A stretch of 8,597 nucleotides of DNA, from positions 1,447 through 10,043 of the forward strand of contig DHJA01000186.1 of the NCBI GenBank assembly GCA_002404095.1. The letters run 5' to 3'. A program made the position numbers and the translations under genes. Below are positions 1-6,508 of the stretch, piece after piece. A model generated the notes under the pieces. It saw only the letters and a list, made by a program, of their open reading frames with translations. It was not told the DNA's origin and did no database searches. This DNA is from Planctomycetaceae bacterium UBA4732. Its GTDB lineage: Bacteria > Planctomycetota > Planctomycetia > Gemmatales > Gemmataceae. How positions within the stretch are numbered: the stretch's first letter is position 1; each line of letters starts with the position of its first letter.

Positions 1-10
1 CCCCGGCCCG

Positions 11-30
11 GCGGGGGCTGACGCCCCCGC
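11..30. repeat. GC-rich hairpin upstream of the ATPase gene
   Basis: GCGGGGGC (11-18) and GCCCCCGC (23-30) are perfect inverted copies around a TGAC loop, an 8-bp stem. There is no T-run after it, so it is not a typical intrinsic terminator. It sits just before the Shine-Dalgarno AAGGAG of the first gene. It may end an upstream transcript or lie in the leader of the ATPase mRNA. Confidence 0.5.
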
Positions 31-52
31 CTGGCCTCCAAGGAGAAATCTT

Positions 53-1006
53 ATGATCGCTACCGCACCCCGCCGCCCCTCGCTCGCCCGCGTCGTCACG
101 CAGGGGAAAGCCCTCCCCGACCGCATCGTCCTCTACGCCCCGCCCGGATGGGGCAAGACCACCTTTGCCACAGGGTTCCCTCGACCAATCTTCCTTATGA
201 CCCCCGGCGAGGATCGCTTGGTACGGCTCATCGAACAGGGGCTTGTACCGCAAACCGCCCACTTCCAGGATTTGGCGACGAGCTTCCTCGACGTGCGAGC
301 CGCCGTCCGCGATCTCATCGACCTGGAACATGACCACCAAACCCTTGTGATCGACGCCGCCACCGGCGCGGAACGCCTCGCACACGAGCAGATCGCAATT
401 CAGCACTTCAGCCGCGACGACGGCGAAGCGGATTGGGGCGAACACGGATTTAACGGCTTCGGCAAGGGCGAGAAGATTTCCGCCAACCAGCTTTGGATGC
501 CGTTCCTCCAACTCCTCGACGACCTCCGCGCCACCCGCCGAATGCGGATCGTCCTGCTGTGCCACTCCGGCACCCACTCGCAACGCAACCCCGATGGCCC
601 CGACTACGACAAGGTTGCCCCTCTCTCCAAGCAGGCCTGGGCGTTTACCAGCAAATGGGCCGACATGATCCTACGCGGCTCGGTTGAAGTCACGCTGAAG
701 AAGGACGACCCCAAAAGCAAGATCGCCAAGGCCAAGGCCCAAGGAGGCAATGTGCGCATCCTCCACACAGTCGGCGCCGCCGCCTTCGACGCCAAGAACT
801 GTCACCGCCTACCGCCCACCATCCGCCTCGGCGAAGACCCTCACCGCGCGTTCGACGCCTTCCGCGCGGCTTTCCCCAAACGACAGGAGGTTTCCAACGG
901 ACACGGAACTACGCACGATCTTAACGGAACTGGCCCGCGAACTCTTGCGACGGTTGGAGCGACGACCGCCGCCCCACCTGACGCCCAGCCAGCGAGCGAT
1001 CCTTGA
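53..1006 (+). CDS. AAA_24-type (Sak4-like) phage nucleotide-binding ATPase
   Basis: Encodes a 317-residue RecA-fold ATPase of the phage AAA_24 kind; the best-known relatives (Sak4) help phage single-strand annealing and recombination. Visible are a P-loop APPGWGKTT at residues 29-37 (the usual first Gly is Ala), a Walker B strand TLVID at 97-101 ending in Asp101, a strand ending in LLCHS at 168-172 where RecA-like proteins carry a polar sensor residue, a YDK..P.S segment (185-192), and a late AKNCHRLPP motif (247-255) that is typical of the family. AAGGAG at 40-45 lies 7 bases before the ATG, which supports this start. The integrase 350 bases downstream fits a phage or integrative element. 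The last ~40 residues (from about 279) are low complexity, and this stretch overlaps a better-looking reading frame, so the true C-terminus may differ. Family is fairly certain; exact role is inferred. Confidence 0.8.
   Translation: MIATAPRRPSLARVVTQGKALPDRIVLYAPPGWGKTTFATGFPRPIFLMTPGEDRLVRLIEQGLVPQTAHFQDLATSFLDVRAAVRDLIDLEHDHQTLVIDAATGAERLAHEQIAIQHFSRDDGEADWGEHGFNGFGKGEKISANQLWMPFLQLLDDLRATRRMRIVLLCHSGTHSQRNPDGPDYDKVAPLSKQAWAFTSKWADMILRGSVEVTLKKDDPKSKIAKAKAQGGNVRILHTVGAAAFDAKNCHRLPPTIRLGEDPHRAFDAFRAAFPKRQEVSNGHGTTHDLNGTGPRTLATVGATTAAPPDAQPASDP
884..890 (+). promoter_or_regulatory. Strong Shine-Dalgarno inside the ATPase gene
   Basis: CAGGAGG lies where the winged-helix frame takes over from the ATPase frame. 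A start is expected at about 896-900, but that frame offers only ACG (897 and 903), then CTG (930) and TTG (945, 954). It may drive translation from an unusual start, stimulate a +1 shift, or be a relic after a frameshift mutation. Confidence 0.4.
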
Positions 1007-1151
1007 AGCCCTCACCGACGAGCCGCAACCAAGTCGCCGGCTGGCCCGCGAAGCCGGCCGGCGATTCAACTCCACTTTCATGGAGACCTTACGCGGCCTC
1101 GTGTCGGCCGGCCTCGTTCGCAAAACGGCGCCAGGCTACTTGAAACCATAG
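897..1151 (+). CDS. Winged-helix protein or frameshifted C-terminal domain of the ATPase; start unresolved
   Basis: This frame, +1 relative to the ATPase, encodes about 84 residues. A helical part (TELRTILTELARELLRRL) leads to a compact winged-helix-like domain: helix SQRAILEAL (31-39), then SRRLAREAG (46-54), a likely recognition helix FNSTFMETLRGLVSAG (57-72) and a hairpin LVRKTAPGYL (73-82). Codons here have the G/C-rich third positions of the neighbours, while the ATPase frame over 891-1006 does not. The frame is open back to an ATG at 750, but that part reads as out-of-frame sequence and its AAGGAGG is only 2 bases from the ATG. The coordinate given follows the Shine-Dalgarno at 884-890 and would need an ACG start. 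The segment could be a separate DNA-binding regulator or the tail of the ATPase joined by frameshift. Coding is likely; the start is not known. Confidence 0.5.
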   Translation, partial: TDTELRTILTELARELLRRLERRPPPHLTPSQRAILEALTDEPQPSRRLAREAGRRFNSTFMETLRGLVSAGLVRKTAPGYLKP

Positions 1152-1359
1152 AACGCCCGGCTGATCTGCCGATGCCACCGCCGCGCCGCCGGCCATCGGC
1201 CCAATAGCTACTTTCGCGAGCGCCTTTCCCGGTTGGTTGAGGCGAACCTTGCAAGACGAACGCGCCGGGGTTACGCACGGCCGTAGCCGCGCCGCCCAGG
1301 TAATTGCCTACCCGACCGGCCGACGAGCCGACGATAACACCCAAGTAGGAGGACAGTCG
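1152..1359. other. Gap before the integrase, no gene seen
   Basis: The integrase frame is open from 1237, but the residues before Met at 1360 look non-coding. GCCGATG (1168-1174) and CATCGGC (1194-1200) can form a 7-bp hairpin with no T-run. A start for the integrase is fixed by AGGAGG at 1347-1352. No convincing promoter was found. Confidence 0.5.
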
Positions 1360-2547
1360 ATGAGGAAGACAAAGAAGCGCCGGGGCCGCGGCGAAGGGTC
1401 GATCTACCAGCGTGAAAGCGACGGCCGATGGGTGGGTTCCGTCGTGGTCGGCTACAACGCCGAGGGCAAGCCCCGCCGCAAGGTGGTTTATGGGGACACC
1501 AAGGAGGAAGCCCAACGCCTCCTTAACGAACTCTTGCAGAAGGTCCAGGCCGGGGACGCGGACCGCGGCGACGGCCTTCTCAGCGGCAAACTCGACTGGT
1601 GGCTCAACTGCAACGTCAAGGCCCGCGTCGATCCGGCCACCTACGCCTTACACAAGCAGCGCATCGAGCAGTACATCCTTCCGAAGCTTGGGCATTACGC
1701 CATCGCCGCCCTCAGCGAATACCTAATCCGCAACTGGTACGACGAAATGGAGAAGGAGGGACGCTCGCCCGACCTACGCAACAAATGCGGCCAGCTGCTA
1801 CGCCGCTGTCTGGACAAGTGCGTGTCAGACGGCGACATAAAGACCAACCCGACGCGAAAGCTATGCCTGCCGCGCGTCACCGCCGAGGAAATGCACCCCC
1901 TGGACACTGAGCAGGCCCGCGCCTTCCTCGCCGTCGCCGGCCGCCACCGCCTCGCCGCACTCTGGCTGCTGGCCTTGGACAGCGGCATGAGGCAGGGCGA
2001 AATCCTGGCCCTAACCTGGGCCGACGTGGACTTCGCTAACGGGGTCGTCAGCGTCACGAAGTCGGTGCGAACCGGCGACAAGGGCGCGGCCCGCGTGAAG
2101 GAGGTTAAAACCAAGGCCAGCCGCCGCCGCATCCGAGTGACGCGCCAAACCCTCGACGCCCTGGCGGCTCGCCGCAAGCAAAGTCGCGGCCCGTTAGTAT
2201 TTGCCACGTCCGCCCGCGCCGCCCACAGAGGTCAACCCCGTTACATGAACAAGGCAAACTTGACCAAGAGCTTTCGCCTCTTGCTGCGCAAGGCCGGCTT
2301 GCCGAAGCTCCGCTTCCATGACCTACGGCACACCCACGCCACCTTTGCCTTGCAGGCAACCAAGAACATCAAGGCGGTGTCGTCGCGGCTCGGCCATGCC
2401 GACGTCCGCGTTACCTTGAACACCTACGCCCACTATTTACCGCTGATGGAAGAGGAGTACGTTTCGGCTATGGAAACACTACTGGAAACGCCCCCGGCGC
2501 CGCCCGCCGACGCTCCGCAACAAGAGACAGGCAATGTCCTTGATTGA
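1360..2547 (+). CDS. Tyrosine recombinase / phage-type integrase
   Basis: A complete 395-residue integrase that would cut and rejoin DNA at attachment sites through a covalent phosphotyrosine. Order of domains: a basic start (KTKKRRGRGEG), an arm-binding three-strand domain at about 13-60 (GSIYQRESDGRWVGSVVVG), a SAM-like core-binding domain at about 76-170, and the catalytic domain from about 180. Catalytic residues are all visible: Arg211 (SGMRQGE), Lys250 or Lys252 (VKTKASRR), His320 and Arg323 (HDLRH), His346 (LGHAD) and Tyr356 (NTYAHY). The frame extends upstream to 1237, but ATG 1360 has AGGAGG 7 bases before it and begins where family similarity begins. The Pro-rich tail after residue 377 looks disordered. 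It follows the ATPase and winged-helix segment on the same strand and is followed at once by TGCTACA repeats. All key residues present suggests it is active. Confidence 0.93.
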   Translation: MRKTKKRRGRGEGSIYQRESDGRWVGSVVVGYNAEGKPRRKVVYGDTKEEAQRLLNELLQKVQAGDADRGDGLLSGKLDWWLNCNVKARVDPATYALHKQRIEQYILPKLGHYAIAALSEYLIRNWYDEMEKEGRSPDLRNKCGQLLRRCLDKCVSDGDIKTNPTRKLCLPRVTAEEMHPLDTEQARAFLAVAGRHRLAALWLLALDSGMRQGEILALTWADVDFANGVVSVTKSVRTGDKGAARVKEVKTKASRRRIRVTRQTLDALAARRKQSRGPLVFATSARAAHRGQPRYMNKANLTKSFRLLLRKAGLPKLRFHDLRHTHATFALQATKNIKAVSSRLGHADVRVTLNTYAHYLPLMEEEYVSAMETLLETPPAPPADAPQQETGNVLD

Positions 2548-2590
2548 TGCTACACTTATGCTACATCGGGCCGTCCCGCCCGGTGTAGCA
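2548..2590. repeat. TGCTACA repeats after the integrase, candidate attachment or integrase-binding site
   Basis: TGCTACA occurs at 2548-2554 and 2559-2565 (11-base period) and its inverse TGTAGCA at 2584-2590. The first copy begins directly after the integrase stop codon. Direct plus inverted copies of a short motif beside an integrase gene fit arm-type or core-type binding sites of an att region. The other end of the element is not in the window, so the att duplication cannot be shown. Confidence 0.45.
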
Positions 2591-2633
2591 CACGCCGTAA
2601 GTTATAATGGTTGAAAGGCTTAACGAAACAGGC

Positions 2634-2668
2634 AAAAAGAAGTACGCCCGGCGACCGTCGCCGGGCGT
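2634..2668 (-). terminator. Perfect GC hairpin with A-tract; terminator in - direction
   Basis: ACGCCCGGCGA (2644-2654) pairs with TCGCCGGGCGT (2658-2668), an 11-bp stem with a CCG loop, extended by GAAG/CTTC around a bulged T. Read on the - strand the stem is followed by ACTTCTTTTTG, an intrinsic terminator pattern. On the + strand only CTTCTATT follows, which is weaker. Thus it may be a leftover 3' end of a host gene on the - strand that was interrupted by the element, or serve the integrase transcript. Confidence 0.5.
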
Positions 2669-2722
2669 CTTCTATTGGGGAAGAGTTGGTGCGATAGGGA
2701 AATGCGCCTCGCGTCGTTCCTT

Positions 2723-2753
2723 GCGCGCTTGCGCGCGATTTTTCTATTTTTTT
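2723..2753 (+). terminator. Weak hairpin followed by T-rich run
   Basis: GCGCG (2723-2727), loop CTTG, CGCGC (2732-2736) is followed by five T (2739-2743) and seven T (2747-2753). The stem is short, but the T-rich tract is striking in such GC-rich DNA. It could end transcription from the integrase side, isolating the next gene. The same 2548-2869 stretch (322 bases without a gene) also has a lone TATAAT at 2603-2608 with no matching -35. Confidence 0.35.
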
Positions 2754-2754
2754 C

Positions 2755-2783
2755 TTGCAGCCACGACGTAGATCGCTTATTAC
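2755..2783 (+). promoter_or_regulatory. Weak sigma70-like promoter candidate for the TIGR03067 gene
   Basis: TTGCAG (2755-2760) and TATTAC (2778-2783) are separated by 17 bases and preceded by a T-rich tract. The match is 3 of 6 at -35 and 4 of 6 at -10, so this is only a candidate. It would give a leader of about 80 bases. Confidence 0.25.
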
Positions 2784-2869
2784 TAAGCATGTTCGAGAGA
2801 CGCATCGCCTCGCCCGCCGGCAAACACCCTGCGACGAATCATCGTTTTTCCCAAAAGGGAGATGTGCCA

Positions 2870-3271
2870 ATGGCCGTGATGCTGCAAGAAATCGATGTGA
2901 AAGAGGCGGCCGCCGCCAAAGACCGCGAACGGCTGCAAGGCGTCTGGAACTTCGTCACCGGACGGCGCAAGGCCCAGCTGTTCATCAGCGGCGACCACTT
3001 CACCGCCAAGTTCAGCAACGGCGACGTCTACCTCGGAACCTTTGACGTCGATCCGACGCGCAAGCCCAAGGCGATGGACATGACCGTCAACGAAGGCCCG
3101 CTCAAGTTCAAGGGCGTCGCCGCCAAGGCCATCTACGCGCTGGACGGCGAACACCTTGTCTGGTGTCCCGCCGAGCCGGGCGCGACGGAACGGCCCAAGG
3201 CGTTTCCGCCTACGGATAGTCAGGAATTTTTGTGCATCGTGTTCCGACGCGAGAAGCCTTTTCAGAGTTGA
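2870..3271 (+). CDS. TIGR03067-type planctomycete protein
   Basis: A 133-residue protein of the lipocalin-like TIGR03067 family, expanded in planctomycetes and of unknown biochemical role. Family marks seen: LQGVW (22-26) at the first strand, a central DPTRKPKAMDMT (61-72), AIYALDGEHLVWC (87-99), RPKAF (108-112) and a final strand ending in FRR (125-127). The frame is open back to 2675, but ATG 2870 has AAGGGAG 8 bases upstream and the family similarity starts about 20 residues later; the upstream residues look non-coding. There is no signal peptide or lipobox with this start, so it is likely cytoplasmic, whereas many relatives are exported. The gene stands alone and converges on korB, sharing a palindromic terminator region. 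Family membership is confident; no function can be assigned. Confidence 0.85.
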   Translation: MAVMLQEIDVKEAAAAKDRERLQGVWNFVTGRRKAQLFISGDHFTAKFSNGDVYLGTFDVDPTRKPKAMDMTVNEGPLKFKGVAAKAIYALDGEHLVWCPAEPGATERPKAFPPTDSQEFLCIVFRREKPFQS

Positions 3272-3276
3272 CTCCC

Positions 3277-3336
3277 GTTAGCCCGACGCGCGAGCGAGGG
3301 ATGGGGTTCTAACCCTCGGTCGCGCGTCGGGCTAAC
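3277..3336. terminator. Long palindrome between convergent genes; likely bidirectional terminator
   Basis: GTTAGCCCGACGCGCGA (3277-3293) and its exact inverse at 3320-3336 form 17 bp; after one G/G mismatch six more pairs (CGAGGG/CCCTCG) continue to a loop at 3301-3312. It starts 5 bases after the stop of the TIGR03067 gene, and its right arm contains the korB stop codon (3332-3334). T-runs are poor, so it may act as an RNA 3'-end protector as well as a terminator. It resembles dispersed intergenic palindromes of planctomycetes. Confidence 0.7.
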
Positions 3337-4360
3337 TTCCTTTCACTTCCCACATGTCATCGCTGGCGAACAGTCCTTCTAGCTTGCCCTTGCCCTTCTT
3401 TTGGACCGCCATTTCGTGCTGTTGACGCATCTGGCCGTCGAAGGTCGGTCGCTCCACGCAGCGCATCACACCTAAACACTCCGGCATCTCCGGATAAACC
3501 ATCCGGCTCAGTACGCCAGCCAAAGTCGGCGACGCGGCCGACTCGTTGTGGACGAGAAGGTCTTTCTCCGTGACGCCGTTTCCCAGCGTCACCACTTCGG
3601 GTTCGAGGCCGTTCAGACGGATGCCCTTGTCGCGATTCTTGCCGAACACCAGCGGCTTGCCATGTTCCAGATAGACCATGTTGTCCGACTTGACGTTCTT
3701 GTCGCTGGCGTACTTGAAAGCATTGTCGTTGAAGATGAGGCAGTTCTGGTAAACCTCGACGAGGGCCGTCCCCTTGTGAGCCGCCGCTCGGCCCAGCGTC
3801 TGGGTGAGATGCTGAATGTCCACGTCCACCGTGCGGGCGATGAAAGTGGCGTCGGCGCCCAGGGCAAGCGACAGCGGACGCAATGGTCGATCCAACGAGC
3901 CGGCCGGCGTGGTCTTGCTCTTGGTGCCCGGCCGGGAGGTCGGCGAATACTGGCCCTTTGTGAGACCGTAAATCTCGTTATTGAACAGAATGATCTTCAG
4001 GTCGATGTTGCGGCGAATGGCGTGGATGAGGTGGTTGCCGCCGATGGAGAGGCCGTCGCCGTCGCCAGTAACGACCCAGACGGTGAGGTCGGGCCGGGCC
4101 GCCTTGAGGCCGGTGGCGAAGGTCGGGGCGCGGCCGTGGATGGTGTGAAAGCCGTAGGTGTTCATGTAGTAGGGGAAGCGGCTGGAACAGCCGATGCCGG
4201 AGATGAACACCATCTTTTCGCGGGGAATGCCGAGGGGGGCGAGCGCTTTCTTCATCTGGGCGAGGATGGAGTAGTCGCCGCAGCCGGGGCACCAGCGGAT
4301 TTCCTGGTCGCTGGCCAGGTCTTTGGGCGTCAGGGTGGGCAGCATTGTTGCGGTGGACAT
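3332..4360 (-). CDS. korB: 2-oxoacid:ferredoxin oxidoreductase, beta subunit (likely 2-oxoglutarate)
   Basis: The 342-residue TPP-binding subunit of a 2-oxoacid:ferredoxin oxidoreductase, which turns 2-oxoglutarate plus CoA into succinyl-CoA and CO2 while reducing ferredoxin. Cys24 and Cys27 (WCPGCGD), Cys58 (GIGCSSRFPYY) and Cys207 (YQNCLIF) are placed as the four ligands of the single 4Fe-4S cluster in this subunit type. The TPP/Mg motif starts at GDGDGLSIGGNH (99-110) and ends at NNEIYGLTKGQ (127-137). Length is normal for the family. ATG 4360 is preceded on the - strand by AGGAAG with 7 bases of spacing. It lies 52 bases downstream of korA on the same strand, so an operon is expected. Substrate choice is inferred from the two-subunit KorAB layout; pyruvate or another 2-oxoacid cannot be excluded. 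Confidence 0.92.
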   Translation of the reverse strand: MSTATMLPTLTPKDLASDQEIRWCPGCGDYSILAQMKKALAPLGIPREKMVFISGIGCSSRFPYYMNTYGFHTIHGRAPTFATGLKAARPDLTVWVVTGDGDGLSIGGNHLIHAIRRNIDLKIILFNNEIYGLTKGQYSPTSRPGTKSKTTPAGSLDRPLRPLSLALGADATFIARTVDVDIQHLTQTLGRAAAHKGTALVEVYQNCLIFNDNAFKYASDKNVKSDNMVYLEHGKPLVFGKNRDKGIRLNGLEPEVVTLGNGVTEKDLLVHNESAASPTLAGVLSRMVYPEMPECLGVMRCVERPTFDGQMRQQHEMAVQKKGKGKLEGLFASDDMWEVKGS

Positions 4361-4381
4361 TAGGTATCTTCCTGTTCTGAA

Positions 4382-4417
4382 AGACCTATAGGACTCATAG
4401 GTCTTATAGGTCTTATA
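4382..4417. repeat. Four 9-base tandem units in the korA-korB junction
   Basis: Consecutive units AGACCTATA, GGACTCATA, GGTCTTATA, GGTCTTATA. The last overlaps the korA stop codon (4413-4415). Because unit types are partly inverse, AAGACCTAT (4381-4389) can pair with ATAGGTCTT at 4397-4405 or at 4406-4414, giving two alternative hairpins in the korAB mRNA. AT-rich composition contrasts with both genes. Possible roles are an RNA-processing or stability site that sets the korA/korB ratio. Confidence 0.75.
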
Positions 4418-6281
4418 AAGTCGTTCGCGTTAGTTCTTCAATTTTGGTTTCAATATCGCTGACCTGGAACGGCCGGCCTTGCACTTTAGTCAGGCTCACG
4501 GCGTCCACCAGGAAAGCGGCGCGGAGCAGGTGAGCCAACTGGCCGCCGTTCAGCTCCGGTATTAGCACCTTTTTGTAGCTTTTCAACACTTTCTCGATGT
4601 TGCGCGGCATCGGGTTAAGGTAGCGCAAATGCGCCTGCGCGACGCTCAGCCCCTTGCGCTGCGCCCGCTGTACGGCCGTGGCGATCGAGCCGTAGGTGCC
4701 GCCCCAGCCGATCACCAGCAAGTCCCCCTCGGTGGGGCCGCTCACTTCCAATAGCGGAATGTCATTGGCGATATTGGCGATCTTCTGAGCGCGACATTTT
4801 ACCATTCGCTCATGGTTTTCCGGGTCGTAACTGACGTTGCCGGTCGTCTGTTCCTTTTCGATGCCGCCGATGCGGTGTTCGAGTCCCGGCGTTCCCGGCA
4901 CGGCCCACGGCCTAACCAACTGGTCGTCGCGCTTGTACGGCAGGAAATGCGCGTCGCCGTTGGAGCCGGCGTTCGGCCCCGTGGGATGGTGGATTTCAAT
5001 CTTCGGCAGCTGGGCCGGGTCAGGCAACAGCCACGGCTCGGCGCCGTTGGCGAGATAGCCGTCCGACAGCAGCAGCACCGGCGTCATGTGACCGACCGCC
5101 AACCGCACCGCCTCGACGGCCATCGTGAAGCAGTCACCCGGCGAACAGGGCGCCACGATGCAGACAGGGCACTCGCCGTTGCGGCCGTACATCGCCTGTA
5201 AAAGGTCCGCTTGCTCCGTTTTGGTCGGCAGGCCGGTACTGGGGCCGCCGCGCTGCACGTCGATCACCACCAACGGCAACTCGGTCATCACCGCCAAGCC
5301 GATGCCCTCGGATTTCAAGCAGATGCCGGGGCCGCTCGTGGCCGTCACGCCGAGACAACCGCCGAACGCCGCGCCGATGGCCATGCCGATGGCCGCGATT
5401 TCATCCTCTGCCTGGATGCAGGAGACCGGGTAGTGCTTCATGCCGATGAGTTGGTGCAGGATGTCGGAGGCGGGCGTGATGGGATAGCCGGCGAAGAGCA
5501 TCTGCGTATCGGCCTGGACGGCGGCGGTGACGAGGCCGAGCGCGAGCGCTTCGTTGCCGGTGATTTTGCGATATTTGCCAGGCGGCAAGACAGCCTTGGC
5601 GACGTGGTAGTGGACGGGCATCAATTCGGTGGTTTCGCCGTAGTTGTAGCCGGCTTTGAGGGCCGCGCTGTTGGCGAGCATGACCGATTCTTTCTTACCG
5701 AACTTCTCAACGATCCACTTTAGCGTCGGCGCCAACGGCCGTTCGTAGAGCCAGAAGACGAGGCCGAGCGCGAAGAAATTCTTGCAGCGGTCGGCGTCGC
5801 GCGTGCCGAGTTTCTGCGTGGCCACCGCTTCACGGTTCAGCGCGGTCAGCGGGATAGAGATGACGCGGTAGCCGGCCAGCGAACCGTCTTCGAGCGGGTT
5901 GGAGATGCAGTTGGCTTTGCGCAGATCGCCGGCGCCGAAGGCGTCTTTGTTGATGACGAGGATGCCGCCGGGTTCGACGTCCTTGAGGCGCGTCTTGAGG
6001 GCGGCGGGGTTCATGGCGACGAGGGCGTTGAGGCGATCGCCGGGCGTGAAGATTTCGGTGCTGCTGAACTGGACCTGGAAGCCGGAGACGCCGGCCAGGG
6101 TGCCGATCGGAGCGCGGATCTCGGCGGGGAAGTCGGGAAAAGTGCTGATGTCGTTGCCGAGATTGGCCGAGGCGCTGGCGAACTCGGTGCCGATGAGTTG
6201 CATACCGTCGCCGGAGTCGCCGCAAAAACCGATGGTCGCTTGTTCTAGCTCGACGAGGGGCTTATCCATCAATGGAGTCAT
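4413..6281 (-). CDS. korA: 2-oxoacid:ferredoxin oxidoreductase, fused gamma-alpha subunit (likely 2-oxoglutarate)
   Basis: The 622-residue partner of korB, with the gamma part fused ahead of the alpha part. The gamma domain spans about 14-205 and opens with [14 protein letters not shown] (18-31). The alpha part begins near 240 ([18 protein letters not shown]) and has the family sign YPITPASDI (266-274), the EDE stretch (292-294), [11 protein letters not shown] (316-326) and [18 protein letters not shown] (343-360). A C-terminal domain at about 518-615 ([12 protein letters not shown]) completes the fold. No ferredoxin-like delta domain is present, as in two-subunit KorAB enzymes such as the mycobacterial ones. 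ATG 6281 was chosen because it starts just before the conserved region; the frame runs to a TTG at 6383, but the added residues look non-coding. No strong Shine-Dalgarno is visible; ATG 6269 is an alternative. Expected to supply reduced ferredoxin or close an oxidative TCA cycle. Confidence 0.92.
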   Translation of the reverse strand: MTPLMDKPLVELEQATIGFCGDSGDGMQLIGTEFASASANLGNDISTFPDFPAEIRAPIGTLAGVSGFQVQFSSTEIFTPGDRLNALVAMNPAALKTRLKDVEPGGILVINKDAFGAGDLRKANCISNPLEDGSLAGYRVISIPLTALNREAVATQKLGTRDADRCKNFFALGLVFWLYERPLAPTLKWIVEKFGKKESVMLANSAALKAGYNYGETTELMPVHYHVAKAVLPPGKYRKITGNEALALGLVTAAVQADTQMLFAGYPITPASDILHQLIGMKHYPVSCIQAEDEIAAIGMAIGAAFGGCLGVTATSGPGICLKSEGIGLAVMTELPLVVIDVQRGGPSTGLPTKTEQADLLQAMYGRNGECPVCIVAPCSPGDCFTMAVEAVRLAVGHMTPVLLLSDGYLANGAEPWLLPDPAQLPKIEIHHPTGPNAGSNGDAHFLPYKRDDQLVRPWAVPGTPGLEHRIGGIEKEQTTGNVSYDPENHERMVKCRAQKIANIANDIPLLEVSGPTEGDLLVIGWGGTYGSIATAVQRAQRKGLSVAQAHLRYLNPMPRNIEKVLKSYKKVLIPELNGGQLAHLLRAAFLVDAVSLTKVQGRPFQVSDIETKIEELTRTTL

Positions 6282-6349
6282 AACGCGTTGTCTCTGCCTT
6301 TCTTCTTTGCAAGGCGATGGATCGGAAGCAGTCCGATTGGTCCATTGGT

Positions 6350-6378
6350 ATCTTATCCCGTTTAGGCGAAGTCCGCAA
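6350..6378 (-). promoter_or_regulatory. Candidate promoter for korAB
   Basis: On the - strand TTGCGG (6378-6373) and TAAGAT (6355-6350) are 17 bases apart, about 70 bases before the korA ATG. The -10 matches 4 of 6 consensus bases, the -35 only 3 of 6. It lies between the 6419-6478 palindrome and the gene, so that palindrome would be outside the transcript. Confidence 0.3.
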
Positions 6379-6418
6379 AGCAACTCTTCAGAAAAGGTTC
6401 GTTTAGCCGCGCTTTCGT

Positions 6419-6478
6419 TTAGCCGCGACCCGAAGGAGAGCGCGTCTCTCCACGCGCTCCCCTTCGGGTCGCGGCTAA
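6419..6478. repeat. Long palindrome upstream of korA
   Basis: TTAGCCGCGACCCGAAGG (6419-6436) and its exact inverse at 6461-6478 make 18 bp; after an A/C mismatch GAGCGCGT (6438-6445) pairs with ACGCGCTC (6452-6459) around a CTCTCC loop. GTTTAGCCGCG also occurs as an extra partial copy at 6401-6411. No T-run. It lies in a 393-base stretch (6282-6674) without a gene, between divergent korA and the small membrane protein, so it is not a simple convergent terminator. Probably a dispersed intergenic element. Confidence 0.7.
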
Positions 6479-6508
6479 GAATGTGTTTGCGCCCACCTAT
6501 AGGGGTCG

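Noticed and set aside
750..896. Upstream extension of the winged-helix frame to ATG 750
   Set aside because: The Shine-Dalgarno is only 2 bases from the ATG, and the residues (Ser/Pro/Thr-rich) overlap the conserved part of the ATPase.
1237..1359. N-terminal extension of the integrase
   Set aside because: ATG 1360 has an ideal Shine-Dalgarno and begins at the basic arm-binding region; the extra 41 residues show no domain.
2675..2869. N-terminal extension of the TIGR03067 protein, with a hydrophobic AIFLFFSC stretch that could mimic a lipoprotein signal
   Set aside because: The hydrophobic stretch comes from the T-rich tract, and is followed by a long non-homologous linker; ATG 2870 has a good Shine-Dalgarno.
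3548..4363. 271-residue open frame on the + strand opposite korB
   Set aside because: Shadow of a GC-rich gene; the - strand frame has all KorB motifs and the + frame shows no family pattern.
4382..4417. CRISPR-like or iteron origin reading of the 9-base units
   Set aside because: Units abut with no spacers, only four are present, and no replication gene is near; a junction microrepeat is simpler.
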